In this document: positions 18,359-26,344 of the stretch, one piece after another
Position numbering within the stretch: position 1 is the stretch's first letter
Layout: each line of letters opens with the position of its first letter
From: DATJYV01 sp035499415
GTDB taxonomy: Bacteria > Bacteroidota > Ignavibacteria > UBA10030
DNA length: 46,471 nt
Assembly: GCA_035499415.1 (NCBI GenBank)
Contig: DATJYV010000180.1
Span: 1 to 46,471 of the forward strand
Reading direction: 5' to 3'
Translations under genes and position numbers: made by a program
Notes under the pieces: generated by a model
Database searches by the model: none
Told to the model about the DNA's origin: nothing
Seen by the model: the letters and a program-made list of their open reading frames with translations, nothing else

Positions 18359-18386
18359 CTCTCAACCTTCAACTCTCAACTTCCAA
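18359..18386 (-). repeat. Four-copy degenerate heptamer array downstream of dapD
   Basis: Read on the minus strand, the array is TTGGAAG, TTGAGAG, TTGAAGG, TTGAGAG, followed by TCTTGAG. It begins 4 nt after the dapD TAG. Three of the four units contain TGA, and because the period is 7 the TGA shifts frame from unit to unit. Confidence 0.75.
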
Positions 18387-18389
18387 CCC

Positions 18390-19235
18390 CTATCGCAGCA
18401 TTCCCTCCAAAGCAGTCGCAGCATCGGTGCGGCTGTCGCGATACTTTATAATAACGGGGCAGTACAGGGTGAGGCCGAGTTCCTTGGCAAAAGCTCCGTC
18501 CACCGGCCGGCTCCCCGGCACGACGACCGCTCCCCCGGGGATGGTAAGAGGCACGTTCGGCGTTCGGCGATAGACTCGCTTGTTCGGAAGGTCGTACACC
18601 GGCGTCGATCCCGTGAGGATCACTCCGGCTGCGATGACTGCCCGCCGCTTCACAATCACCCCTTCGTATATTCCGCAGTTACCCCCGACGAAAACATCGT
18701 CTTCTATGATGACGGGGAAGGCGCCGACCGGTTCGAGTACGCCTCCGATCTGAGTCCCCGCGCTCACGTGCACACGCTTTCCGACTTGTGCGCAGGAGCC
18801 AACGAGCGCGTGTGAGTCAATGAGGGACCCTTCATCGACATACGCTCCAACGTTGACGTAGGCGGGCGGCATGATGACGACGTCCCTTGCAATAAATGCT
18901 CCGTCGCGGACCGTCGTCCCTCCCGGAACAATTCTCACCCCGCTCTTTTTCGTGAAGCGCTTGAGCGGATACGTTCCTTTGTCGAAGTACCGGAAACCAT
19001 ATCCAAGCGACAGCTCCGTCAGCTTTCCCGTCCGGAATCCGAGAAGAATTCCTTTCTTGACCCAATCATTCACGACCCATCGGACGCCGTCGCTCATGTC
19101 GGAGGGCTGTGCAGCCCGCACGGTGCCGTCGTTCAATCCCGCTTTGAGTTCCTCAAATGCCCGGAGCGCTCTCGCCACGTTGAGAGACCGCGGATCCTCG
19201 GCAAAAGAGCGTTCGACCCGCTCTTCCAGAGTCAT
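18390..19235 (-). CDS. dapD: Tetrahydrodipicolinate N-succinyltransferase
   Basis: Catalyses succinylation of tetrahydrodipicolinate, the step that defines the succinylase branch of diaminopimelate and lysine synthesis. The 281-residue protein has the DapD N-terminal helical part (SDGVRWVVNDWVKKGIL) and then a left-handed beta-helix of hexapeptide turns (FIARDVVIMPPAYVNVGAYV, GSLIDSHALVGSCAQVGKRV, VFVGGNCGIYEGVIVKRRAV). The start at 19235 overlaps the dapA stop by 4 nt (ATGA), so translation is probably coupled. It is the last gene of the lysC-dapB-dapA-dapD run. dapC, dapE and dapF, needed to complete the pathway, are not in the window. Confidence 0.95.
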   Translation of the reverse strand: MTLEERVERSFAEDPRSLNVARALRAFEELKAGLNDGTVRAAQPSDMSDGVRWVVNDWVKKGILLGFRTGKLTELSLGYGFRYFDKGTYPLKRFTKKSGVRIVPGGTTVRDGAFIARDVVIMPPAYVNVGAYVDEGSLIDSHALVGSCAQVGKRVHVSAGTQIGGVLEPVGAFPVIIEDDVFVGGNCGIYEGVIVKRRAVIAAGVILTGSTPVYDLPNKRVYRRTPNVPLTIPGGAVVVPGSRPVDGAFAKELGLTLYCPVIIKYRDSRTDAATALEGMLR

Positions 19236-20125
19236 ACCAGCTTCTGATCTTTGAGGATGCTTCGGAGGATTTCCCGATTCTTGGAGCCGATCGGGACCAT
19301 GGGAAGCCGAAACGTTTCTTCGATCATCCCCATCATGGCGACTGCGGTTTTCACCGGGATGGGATTTGCCTCGATGAAGTTTGCGTTCATGAGGGGGAGC
19401 AGTTTGTTGTGGAGCTTGAGCGCATCGTCCCACTTTCCCTCAATACAACATCGAACCATTCTGGAAAATTCGGCAGGCGTTTCGTTTGCGACGACCGAAA
19501 TGCATCCATCTCCGCCGAGCGACATCAACGGGAGCGTGAACGCATCGTCGCCGGAAAGAAGCGAGAATCGTGCGGGTCTGTTTCGGGCGATCTCCATGAT
19601 TTGATTCAGGTTCCCCGACGCCTCCTTGACGCCTGACACTAACGGGATTTCTTCGGCCATCCGCAGGATCGTGGCCGCCTCGATGTTTCCGCCCGTGCGG
19701 CCGGGGACGTTATAGACGATCACGGGAATGCCCGACGCCTCGGCAATCGACCGAAAGTGCTGAAAATATCCTTCCTGCGTCGGCTTGTTGTAGTAGGGTC
19801 CCACGACCAGGGCTGCATCGGCGCCCGCTGATTTCGCGTGACGCGCCAGCTCTACCGCCTTCGCGGTGCTGTTGCTGCCGGCTCCGGCAAACACTTTCGC
19901 GCGCCGGCGAGTTGCGTCGACCACGATATCGACGACGCGGAACTGTTCCTCCTGGGTGAGCGTCGGATTTTCCCCCGTCGTTCCCACCGGAACAATTGCC
20001 TCGACGCCTCCAGCGACCTGGAATTCGACCAGCTTTCTCAGAGCTTGCTCGTCGAGAGATCCGTCTTTTCGAAACGGCGTGACGATTGCAGTTCCGGTTC
20101 CCCGAAATCGCGGTGTCGTGGTCAT
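19232..20125 (-). CDS. dapA: 4-hydroxy-tetrahydrodipicolinate synthase
   Basis: Aldolase that condenses pyruvate with aspartate semialdehyde, the first committed lysine step. Counted from the ATG at 20125, the Schiff-base lysine is K167 (in SGVKEASGNL) and the catalytic tyrosine Y138 (VIVYNVPGRTGG); the N-terminal substrate loop VPVGTTGENPTL is intact. The length of 297 residues is normal. A GTG at 20134 would add three residues (MHR) and sit directly on the dapB stop; I prefer the ATG, which has a GTAGGTG stretch just upstream. Feedback sensitivity to lysine cannot be read from the sequence with confidence. Confidence 0.96.
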   Translation of the reverse strand: MTTTPRFRGTGTAIVTPFRKDGSLDEQALRKLVEFQVAGGVEAIVPVGTTGENPTLTQEEQFRVVDIVVDATRRRAKVFAGAGSNSTAKAVELARHAKSAGADAALVVGPYYNKPTQEGYFQHFRSIAEASGIPVIVYNVPGRTGGNIEAATILRMAEEIPLVSGVKEASGNLNQIMEIARNRPARFSLLSGDDAFTLPLMSLGGDGCISVVANETPAEFSRMVRCCIEGKWDDALKLHNKLLPLMNANFIEANPIPVKTAVAMMGMIEETFRLPMVPIGSKNREILRSILKDQKLV

Positions 20126-20134
20126 GCGGTGCAC

Positions 20135-20896
20135 CTACTCATCGGTGAAAACCTCTTCAAACGTGTGCATGCCTTTTCTGCCTTGAATCCAATCCGCCGC
20201 CAGAAGCACACCCCACGCAAAGCCCGACCGGTTCTTTGCGGTGTGGACGAGCTCAATGGAATCGGCGGATGAATCATAGACTACTCGATGAATTCCCACG
20301 ACGGCGCCCGAACGTGTAGAGGTCACGTGCAATTGTTCGGGACGAATCTTGCCGGCGGGAGTCGTCGTCAGCAGTTCTTTTTTTCTCTTCAGTCGCTTCA
20401 ACAGGATCGACGCAAGAGAAAGCGCGGTGCCGCTCGGGCTGTCGGCTTTATCTTTGTGATGGATTTCGTGGACGTAGGCATCGTACTCTGAAAATCGGTT
20501 TGCGATCGATGCAGATCGATCGACCAGCTGGGAAAAAAGATGCATGCCGACGGAAAAGTTCGAGCTGTGGATGACCCCGATGCCGCCGGCTTCCGCCATG
20601 GATCGAACCTTCCCGATGTCCGCGCTCCATCCTGTCGTTCCGATAACCATGTTTTTTCCGTACCGTGCGCACTCCCCGACGTGGCCGAGCACCGAAGCGG
20701 TTGAGGCGAAGTGGATTGCCACATCGAAGCTGTTCACAGCGTCGGCGGTCATGGCCGGCGTGGCCGAATTCATCTTCCATCCCACCGTAAACCCCCGCTC
20801 CGCCGCCAGGCGTTCGACCTCTCTTCCCATTTTCCCCAGACCGATCAGGGCGATCCGCGGGTGTGATCCGATTTTATCGGCCATCGGCTTCTTCAC
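20135..20896 (-). CDS. dapB: 4-hydroxy-tetrahydrodipicolinate reductase
   Basis: NAD(P)H-dependent reductase acting after DapA. The dinucleotide-binding start IALIGLGKMGREV, the segment VIGTTGWSAD, and the catalytic block EIHHKDKADSPSGTAL are clear, and the end (FAWGVLLAADWIQGRKGMHTF) matches DapB. At 253 residues it is normal. I kept the GTG at 20896 because it overlaps the lysC stop as GTGA, the coupling style used repeatedly in this cluster; an ATG four codons downstream (20884) is the alternative. Confidence 0.95.
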   Translation of the reverse strand: MKKPMADKIGSHPRIALIGLGKMGREVERLAAERGFTVGWKMNSATPAMTADAVNSFDVAIHFASTASVLGHVGECARYGKNMVIGTTGWSADIGKVRSMAEAGGIGVIHSSNFSVGMHLFSQLVDRSASIANRFSEYDAYVHEIHHKDKADSPSGTALSLASILLKRLKRKKELLTTTPAGKIRPEQLHVTSTRSGAVVGIHRVVYDSSADSIELVHTAKNRSGFAWGVLLAADWIQGRKGMHTFEEVFTDE

Positions 20897-22284
20897 GGGA
20901 GGACGGATTCGAATATTTCGGGCTCAGGGACACGCTCGAAAAATTCCTGGTGCAGGCGGCGAACCGCTTCGCGGGTGAATTGCTCTTCCACCACGAGACT
21001 CATATTGATCTCGGACGCTCCCTGCGAGATCATGATGACATTGATGTCTCCCAGGGCGCGGAAGAGCCGGCCCGCCACGCCGGCGGTCGACCGCAATTCC
21101 TCGCCCACGACGCAGACGATGGCGAGACGCGGGAAAACCGTGACCTCGGCAAACTGTTCCAACTCTTCGACGATGGCGTCGAGTTGCGAGGCGTCGTCGA
21201 CGGTGAGCGAAACGGCGACCTCCGATGTGCTGACGAGATCGACCGGGGTCTTGTGACGATTGAAGCAGGCGAAGATTGATTCGAGAAATCCGTACGCCAT
21301 CAGCATTCGTGTCGACCGGATGTTGATAACGGTGATTCCGGCCTTCGATGCGATGGATTTGATCATGCTGTTCGACTTGGGGGGATCCGAAAGAATGCGT
21401 GTCCCGGTCGAGAGAGGCTTCTTTGAATTGAGAACGACGACGGGGATATTCTTCTGGACGGCCGGCAGAATCGTGCTCGGGTGGAGTACTTTCGCGCCGA
21501 AGTACGCGAGTTCGGCCGCCTCGCGAAACGAGACGAGCTTCAGCTTTTTCGCGGCAGGGATGATGTGCGGGTCGGCGGTCATGATGCCGTCGACGTCGGT
21601 CCAGATCTGAATTTCCGTCGCGTTGAGCGAAGCTCCGATGAGCGCGGCAGTGAAATCAGACCCTCCGCGTCCGAGCGTGGAGGTCACGCCGCCGCGGGTC
21701 GATCCTATGTACCCCTGGGTCACAACGAGTTTTCCACGCTCCAACCGCGGGAGGATTTCCCTTTTCGTCGACGCATCGATTTCCTGGAGGAGGGGTGATG
21801 CATTGCCGAAATGGTCGTCGGTCAGGAGAAACGTTCGCGCGTTGATTAACTCGGCCTCCATCCCGTGAGCGCGGAACCCCTCCGCGAGGATCATGGAGGA
21901 CGTCAGTTCTCCGAACGACGCGATGGCGTCGAGGGACCGGGGCGTGAGCTCCCCGAGGAGAGCTATGCCGGTGTACAAATTCCGGAGCTCCTCGAACTTG
22001 CGACGCACGAGGAGGAGGACCGCCTGCATTGAAGCACGGTCGTCCACGAGGTTCTCGAGAATTGTGACGTGACGCTCGAGTAAACCATTCAGCTCGGCGC
22101 CGGCAGTCTCCAGCTTTCCTTCGAAGGCGAGATGCGCGAAACGGAGAAGAGCGTTCGTCGCCCCTGCGATCGCAGAGACGACCACCACAGGCCGTTTTGG
22201 GATCTCGCGCTCGACCAGACGGACGACGTTCTTCATGGACGCAGCGTCTTCGACCGACGTCCCGCCGAACTTCATGACAATCAT
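20893..22284 (-). CDS. lysC: Aspartokinase, monofunctional with C-terminal ACT domains
   Basis: Phosphorylates aspartate, the entry step to lysine, methionine and threonine. The kinase domain starts with MIVMKFGGTSVEDA and includes GRGGSDFTAALIGASL and the aspartate-binding block IWTDVDGIMTADP. Two ACT domains follow (about 305-463), beginning INIRSTRMLMAYGFL and containing VDLVSTSEVAVSLTVD. This resembles the lysine-regulated aspartokinases of Chlorobi and Bacteroidota. The protein is not fused to homoserine dehydrogenase. A 262-nt gap separates it from the gene upstream, and a Bacteroidota-like promoter lies 27 nt before the ATG, so it probably starts its own transcript with dapB, dapA and dapD. 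Confidence 0.96.
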   Translation of the reverse strand: MIVMKFGGTSVEDAASMKNVVRLVEREIPKRPVVVVSAIAGATNALLRFAHLAFEGKLETAGAELNGLLERHVTILENLVDDRASMQAVLLLVRRKFEELRNLYTGIALLGELTPRSLDAIASFGELTSSMILAEGFRAHGMEAELINARTFLLTDDHFGNASPLLQEIDASTKREILPRLERGKLVVTQGYIGSTRGGVTSTLGRGGSDFTAALIGASLNATEIQIWTDVDGIMTADPHIIPAAKKLKLVSFREAAELAYFGAKVLHPSTILPAVQKNIPVVVLNSKKPLSTGTRILSDPPKSNSMIKSIASKAGITVINIRSTRMLMAYGFLESIFACFNRHKTPVDLVSTSEVAVSLTVDDASQLDAIVEELEQFAEVTVFPRLAIVCVVGEELRSTAGVAGRLFRALGDINVIMISQGASEINMSLVVEEQFTREAVRRLHQEFFERVPEPEIFESVLP

Positions 22285-22546
22285 AGTGGTCTCATCAGCG
22301 TCGAATTTCTCAAAGGTAGCTCATTGTGACGAATCGTGCAACTGACCGCACGGAGTGCATAAGGTTCTGTCATTTCAATTGCGGTGGAATGACGTTAGTG
22401 ATGAAAATTGGAAGCCGGCGAAGGGCATGGGGTGCAGCGGAGACGCGGGACTTCGGCGCCTGCCTGTCGCGGGAAACGCGAAGAATGTCGCCCTTATCGG
22501 CGACTCAAACCAGCGGGAGGGCGACCTTCTTCAAAACTTACAACTT
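22285..22546. other. Hairpin-rich 262-nt spacer upstream of lysC
   Basis: No gene was recognised. The spacer holds three small perfect inverted repeats: GTCATT/AATGAC (22369-22374 with 22388-22393), TCGCG/CGCGA with a GGAAA loop (22467-22481), and GTCGCC/GGCGAC with a CTTATC loop (22487-22504). The lysC promoter is at its right-hand side in the minus-strand direction, and a heptamer array overlaps its other end. I compared it by eye with lysine and SAM riboswitch cores and saw no match. Confidence 0.5.
22311..22342 (-). promoter_or_regulatory. Bacteroidota-like promoter of lysC
   Basis: On the minus strand, GTTG (22342-22339) is followed after 20 nt by TACCTTTG (22318-22311). The second element matches TAnnTTTG exactly; the first matches TTTG at three of four positions. 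A transcript would start near 22305, about 20 nt before the lysC ATG. This would separate lysC-dapBAD from the upstream lysA-asd group. Confidence 0.5.
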
Positions 22547-22564
22547 TCAATCTTCAACTTTCAA
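22537..22564 (-). repeat. Four-copy degenerate heptamer array that supplies a stop codon
   Basis: On the minus strand the units are TTGAAAG, TTGAAGA, TTGAAAG, TTGTAAG, followed by TTTTGAAG. The TGA that ends the methyltransferase/MTHFR gene (22549-22547) is inside the third unit, and the last residues of that protein (KLKVED) are encoded by the array. The unit is close to that of the array after dapD. Confidence 0.75.
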
Positions 22565-24412
22565 TTTTCTCTTATCTTCTTCCAATAATCCAGCCCCCTC
22601 CAGAATCTTCGGTACGATGTCGTATTTCTGGAACGGCGGCATAAGGTACACGCCTGCGACTTCAGACTTTGCCTCGCGCAAAAAACCCGCCGCAAGCTCG
22701 ATCCCGACGCCGGCGGCGTCTTTCGCCCGGTGGATTTTTTCTCGAATCGCTTCCGGGATCAACATCCCGGGAATCTCGTTGTGCAGGAACTCGGCATGCT
22801 TGTGGCTCCGGAGCGGCAGAATTCCGAGCATGACCGAAATCCTGAGATTCTTGATCCGCTTCAGGAGCCGTTCGAGCGTTTTCATGTCGTAAATCGGCTG
22901 TGTGTAGGCAACGTCCGCGCCCGCCGCGACTTTCTTTTCGAGCTTTTCCATTTCTGCATCCATGTTGTCGGCCATTGCGTTGACCGCACACGCCACAAAA
23001 AAGGAAGTTCTCTGCTCGATCGTGTTCCCCATCAGGTCGACGCCTCTGTTCATCGACTTGGCGGCGCGGATGAGGCCGGCCGAGTCGATGTCAAAGACGG
23101 AGGTGGCCTGGGGATAATCGCCGATGTTCGTGGGGTCGCCGGTAATGAACAGCACGTTGCGGATTCCAAGGGCGTGCGCGCCGAGAAGTTCCGCCTGGAT
23201 GCCGATCATGTTCCGGTCACGCGTCGCAAGATGCGTCATCGTCTCGATTCCCACTTCCGTCTGGAGCATGTGGGAAATCGCAATGGAGCTCATACGGAGC
23301 CGGGCGCGGGCGCCGTCGGTAACGTTGATCGCATCGATGCCGAACTTGTGGAGAAACCGCGCACCCTGCATGACGGAGGACATGTCCAGCCCGCGGGGTA
23401 TATCAAGTTCCACCGATGTGAGAAATCGCTTCCGGAGATTCCGAGCAAACTGGGATCGGTCCAGGTCAAGCACCGGTGTTTGAACGGAGGCCGCAACATC
23501 CGATTTTCGACCCCGTTCCTTTACCGTGATCGCCGGTTTCTCCCCCCGAAATTCATCGACAACCCGGCGAATTGCGCGAATGTGCGAAGGCGTCGAGCCG
23601 CAGCATGCTCCGATGATGGTCACTCCGGCCTGGAGCAATTCCCGGGAGTATTGGGCAAGGTATTCCGGCGACGTATGATACAACGCGCGACCGTTTAGAA
23701 GCGTCGGAATTCCTGCCGACGGCTGTGCCGACATGATCACGCCATCTTTATACATGTTGCGGATGATGCTGAACATCCGTTGAGGGCCGACAGTGCAATT
23801 TGCGCCGACGACGTCGACCCCCTTGCTCATGAGATGCTCCGCGACTTCGACCGGGAATGTTCCGGAGAGAATGGATCCGTCTTCCGGAAACGCTTTCTGG
23901 GCGACGATCGGCAGGTTTGTCAGCTCCTTTGCGGCCGCAATCGCGAGGTCGAGCTCATGGAGACTGACGAATGTTTCCAGGAAAAGAACATCGACTCCGG
24001 CATCGACAAGCACGCTGATTTGTTCCTTGAATGCCGTGAGGACATCCGCGGCTTTCACCTTGCCGACGGGCTCCAGCAACTTGCCCACGGGGCCGACGGA
24101 GCCGCCGACGTAAACCGAATCGCCCGCTGCTTTGCGGGCGATTTCCACGCCGGCCCGATTGAGCGCCGCCGTCTGATCCTCAAGATGAAACTGCATCAGC
24201 CGGAGCCGGTTGCCGGAGAACGTGTTTGTCTGAATGATCTCCGCCCCCGCCTCAATATATTCCCGGTGGATGCGCTCCACGATTCCGGGATTCTTCACGT
24301 TCTGAATCTCGTGTGGCAGCTCGGGATATTCGTACACGTCGAGCATCGTCCCCATCGCTCCGTCGCACAGGATCGGTCCTTCGCGAATCCTCTTTCGAAA
24401 ATCCTTTTTCAT
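22547..24412 (-). CDS. Bifunctional homocysteine S-methyltransferase / 5,10-methylenetetrahydrofolate reductase
   Basis: Fusion of two methionine-cycle enzymes, 621 residues. Residues 1-290 form a homocysteine methyltransferase barrel with the zinc-binding cysteines C206 (VVGANCTVGP) and C270-C271 (GACCGSTP), and the start ILCDGAMGTML. Residues about 325-621 form a MetF-like reductase (TSVELDIPRGLD, NVLFITGDPTNIGDYP, AYTQPIYDMKTLERLL). The same arrangement is known from YitJ-type proteins. No cobalamin domain is present, so this is not MetH alone. The start is the ATG at 24412, 10 nt after the SCO gene. Its place between lysine genes links methionine and lysine, both made from aspartate semialdehyde. 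Its C-terminus runs into a heptamer repeat. Confidence 0.93.
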   Translation of the reverse strand: MKKDFRKRIREGPILCDGAMGTMLDVYEYPELPHEIQNVKNPGIVERIHREYIEAGAEIIQTNTFSGNRLRLMQFHLEDQTAALNRAGVEIARKAAGDSVYVGGSVGPVGKLLEPVGKVKAADVLTAFKEQISVLVDAGVDVLFLETFVSLHELDLAIAAAKELTNLPIVAQKAFPEDGSILSGTFPVEVAEHLMSKGVDVVGANCTVGPQRMFSIIRNMYKDGVIMSAQPSAGIPTLLNGRALYHTSPEYLAQYSRELLQAGVTIIGACCGSTPSHIRAIRRVVDEFRGEKPAITVKERGRKSDVAASVQTPVLDLDRSQFARNLRKRFLTSVELDIPRGLDMSSVMQGARFLHKFGIDAINVTDGARARLRMSSIAISHMLQTEVGIETMTHLATRDRNMIGIQAELLGAHALGIRNVLFITGDPTNIGDYPQATSVFDIDSAGLIRAAKSMNRGVDLMGNTIEQRTSFFVACAVNAMADNMDAEMEKLEKKVAAGADVAYTQPIYDMKTLERLLKRIKNLRISVMLGILPLRSHKHAEFLHNEIPGMLIPEAIREKIHRAKDAAGVGIELAAGFLREAKSEVAGVYLMPPFQKYDIVPKILEGAGLLEEDKRKLKVED

Positions 24413-24422
24413 CTGCGGAACT

Positions 24423-25292
24423 TCAGGACGACCGCTTTCGAATGAGTTTCTTGATATCGGAAACAAGGTCTTCCGGCTTCCAATCGTTTCCCTTGATGAC
24501 CTTCACGAGCCGACCGTCTCCGTCGAGAAGAGCCGTTCTCAGTGTGTGCTCGATTAATCCCGCGTCCGGTTTCACCATCAAGTCAAAACCGTCCGTCAAT
24601 TTGTCGATCGTCGGTTCTGCCCCCGTCACAAATTCCCAATCGTCAAGGTCTGCAGAATACTTTTTCGCTTCCTGCTTCAGAACGGCGGGCGTGTCATGTT
24701 CCGGGTCGAAGGATACGGACAAGAGATGCCACCGGTCGCGCAATGACTGGTCCGACTTCAGGAGGCGCTGGACGTTTGAGAAGTTGTCGCTCATCCGGAT
24801 GCAGAAATCGGGAAGCGGGCAGCGGGTGTAGATAAACGTCAACGCGACGACCTGACCATGGTACTTGCTGAACCTGACGGGAATCCCATCCTGATTCGTC
24901 AACGCCATGTCGGGCAGCACATCTCCTTCCCGAAATAAATGTCTGAAGAGCACCTGTTCTCCGGAAAGCGGAGGCGTTGGATTTTTTCCGATGACGCCGA
25001 TGGTTTCGATCCAACTCTCCGTGCGGGAAACGGCAAGCGTCCCTTCCACGGAGTCTCCGGAACGAACGGCTGTGAGGAGCGTCGTATCCTTCACTTTGAA
25101 CGGCATCGTCATCGCCATCATGTAATTTGGAATTTCCTCGTGGGCGATCATGATCCGTTTTTCCTGCCGGTCGACCGAGACTACCACGCCGCGGATCGGA
25201 AAAGTCTTGACATCCACCTCCCTTTGTTTTCCGCCGCCGCAACCCTCGCCGAGAATCATGATTCCCGCCAGTACAAGAATTCGTCCGGTCAT
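24423..25292 (-). CDS. SCO1/SenC-family copper protein with N-terminal CusF-like domain
   Basis: Exported copper chaperone or thiol-disulfide protein, 289 residues. A short hydrophobic leader ends at a possible lipidation cysteine (C18, ILGEGCGGG). Residues about 30-105 resemble a CusF-type copper-binding barrel with the methionine-rich strand NYMMAMTMPFKV. Residues about 115-289 form the thioredoxin-like SCO domain with C158 and C164 in CPLPDFC and H249 in IEHTLRT, so all three copper ligands are present. SCO proteins normally help assemble the CuA site of cytochrome oxidase. Here the ATG overlaps the asd stop by 4 nt, placing it inside a lysine operon where it has no obvious role. Confidence 0.92.
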   Translation of the reverse strand: MTGRILVLAGIMILGEGCGGGKQREVDVKTFPIRGVVVSVDRQEKRIMIAHEEIPNYMMAMTMPFKVKDTTLLTAVRSGDSVEGTLAVSRTESWIETIGVIGKNPTPPLSGEQVLFRHLFREGDVLPDMALTNQDGIPVRFSKYHGQVVALTFIYTRCPLPDFCIRMSDNFSNVQRLLKSDQSLRDRWHLLSVSFDPEHDTPAVLKQEAKKYSADLDDWEFVTGAEPTIDKLTDGFDLMVKPDAGLIEHTLRTALLDGDGRLVKVIKGNDWKPEDLVSDIKKLIRKRSS

Positions 25293-26344
25293 CCGGTCAC
25301 CTCGTTTGATATCGTGTTTCCCTTGGCAGGCGTACCGCGGGCGCGTGTCAACAATAACTCCGCGATCTGAACGGCGTTCGTCGCCGCCCCTTTTCGAACA
25401 TTATCGGCAACGATCCAAAGGTTGATCCCGTGCGGAACGGTCGGGTCCTTGCGAATCCGGCCGACGAACACCTCATCACGGTCCTGACTATCGACCGCCA
25501 GCGGATATTTGTTCTTCTCCGGCTCATCGACGATAACGACACCGGGCGCTTTCCGGAGAATTTCTCGGACGCGCTCGACCGGACAGTCCCGCTGCATCTC
25601 GATATTGGCCGATTCGCTGTGAGCGACCGGAACCGGGACCCTCACGCAGGTAGCCGATACCGGAATTTCATCCCCCATGATTTTGGACGTCTCCTTCATC
25701 ATCTTCCATTCTTCGCGCGTGTGCCCGCCTTCCAGGAAGATATCGATGTGGGGGATGACATTGAATGCGATGGGGTGCGGAAATTTCCTATCGGTTACTG
25801 TGCGTCCGGCAATTTCGTCCTCGAGCTGGTTGAGGCCCTTTCGCCCCGCTCCGCTCACCGACTGATATGTCGAAACGACGACGCGCCTGATGCCGAAAGC
25901 GGAATGAAGCGGTTTCAGGACGAGTACCATCTGAATCGTGGAACAATTTGGGTTGGCAATGATGCCCCGGTGGTTTTGGACCTCGCCCGGGTTCACTTCC
26001 GGGACGACAAGCGGGACGGACGGATCCATCCGAAAGGCGCTGCTGTTGTCGATAACAACCGCCCCGGCTTCCGCCGCGATTGGAGCGAACTCCTTGCTGA
26101 CCGATGCACCAGCCGAGAACAACGCGATGTCGACATTGTGGAAGGAGTTCTTTTGCACCGCCTCGACCCTGACCTGCGAGCCGTTGAACGAAAGGAACGT
26201 CCCTGCCGACCGGGGTGAAGCGAGGGGAGAAAGCCGCGCGACAGGGAACTTTCGCTCTTCGAGCATTCTGACCATCATCCGTCCTACCAGGCCGGTCGCG
26301 CCGACGACCGCGACTCTCGGTGGATTCTCCATCGTCCTTGTCAC
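25289..26344 (-). CDS. asd: Aspartate-semialdehyde dehydrogenase
   Basis: Makes aspartate semialdehyde, the branch point to lysine, methionine and threonine. Evidence: NADP-binding start VAVVGATGLVGRMMVRML, the SAGASVSKEFAP loop, catalytic cysteine C134 in IANPNCSTIQ, and the C-terminal GHTREEWKMMKETSKI with the catalytic histidine. Length is normal. The GTG at 26344 overlaps the lysA stop (GTGA), matching the coupling used throughout the cluster; the ATG four codons downstream (26332) also fits family N-termini. It is followed by the SCO gene with a further 4-nt overlap. Confidence 0.96.
   Translation of the reverse strand: MTRTMENPPRVAVVGATGLVGRMMVRMLEERKFPVARLSPLASPRSAGTFLSFNGSQVRVEAVQKNSFHNVDIALFSAGASVSKEFAPIAAEAGAVVIDNSSAFRMDPSVPLVVPEVNPGEVQNHRGIIANPNCSTIQMVLVLKPLHSAFGIRRVVVSTYQSVSGAGRKGLNQLEDEIAGRTVTDRKFPHPIAFNVIPHIDIFLEGGHTREEWKMMKETSKIMGDEIPVSATCVRVPVPVAHSESANIEMQRDCPVERVREILRKAPGVVIVDEPEKNKYPLAVDSQDRDEVFVGRIRKDPTVPHGINLWIVADNVRKGAATNAVQIAELLLTRARGTPAKGNTISNEVTG

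Noticed and set aside
22285..22546. Lysine or SAM riboswitch before lysC
   Set aside because: The spacer has hairpins, but I could not find the conserved core sequences of either class, and the best promoter lies downstream of the hairpins.
24413..24466. 18-codon extension of the methyltransferase/MTHFR gene into the SCO gene
   Set aside because: The ATG at 24412 gives the standard family N-terminus (KKDFRKRI...ILCDGAMGTML); the extension is the out-of-frame end of the SCO gene.
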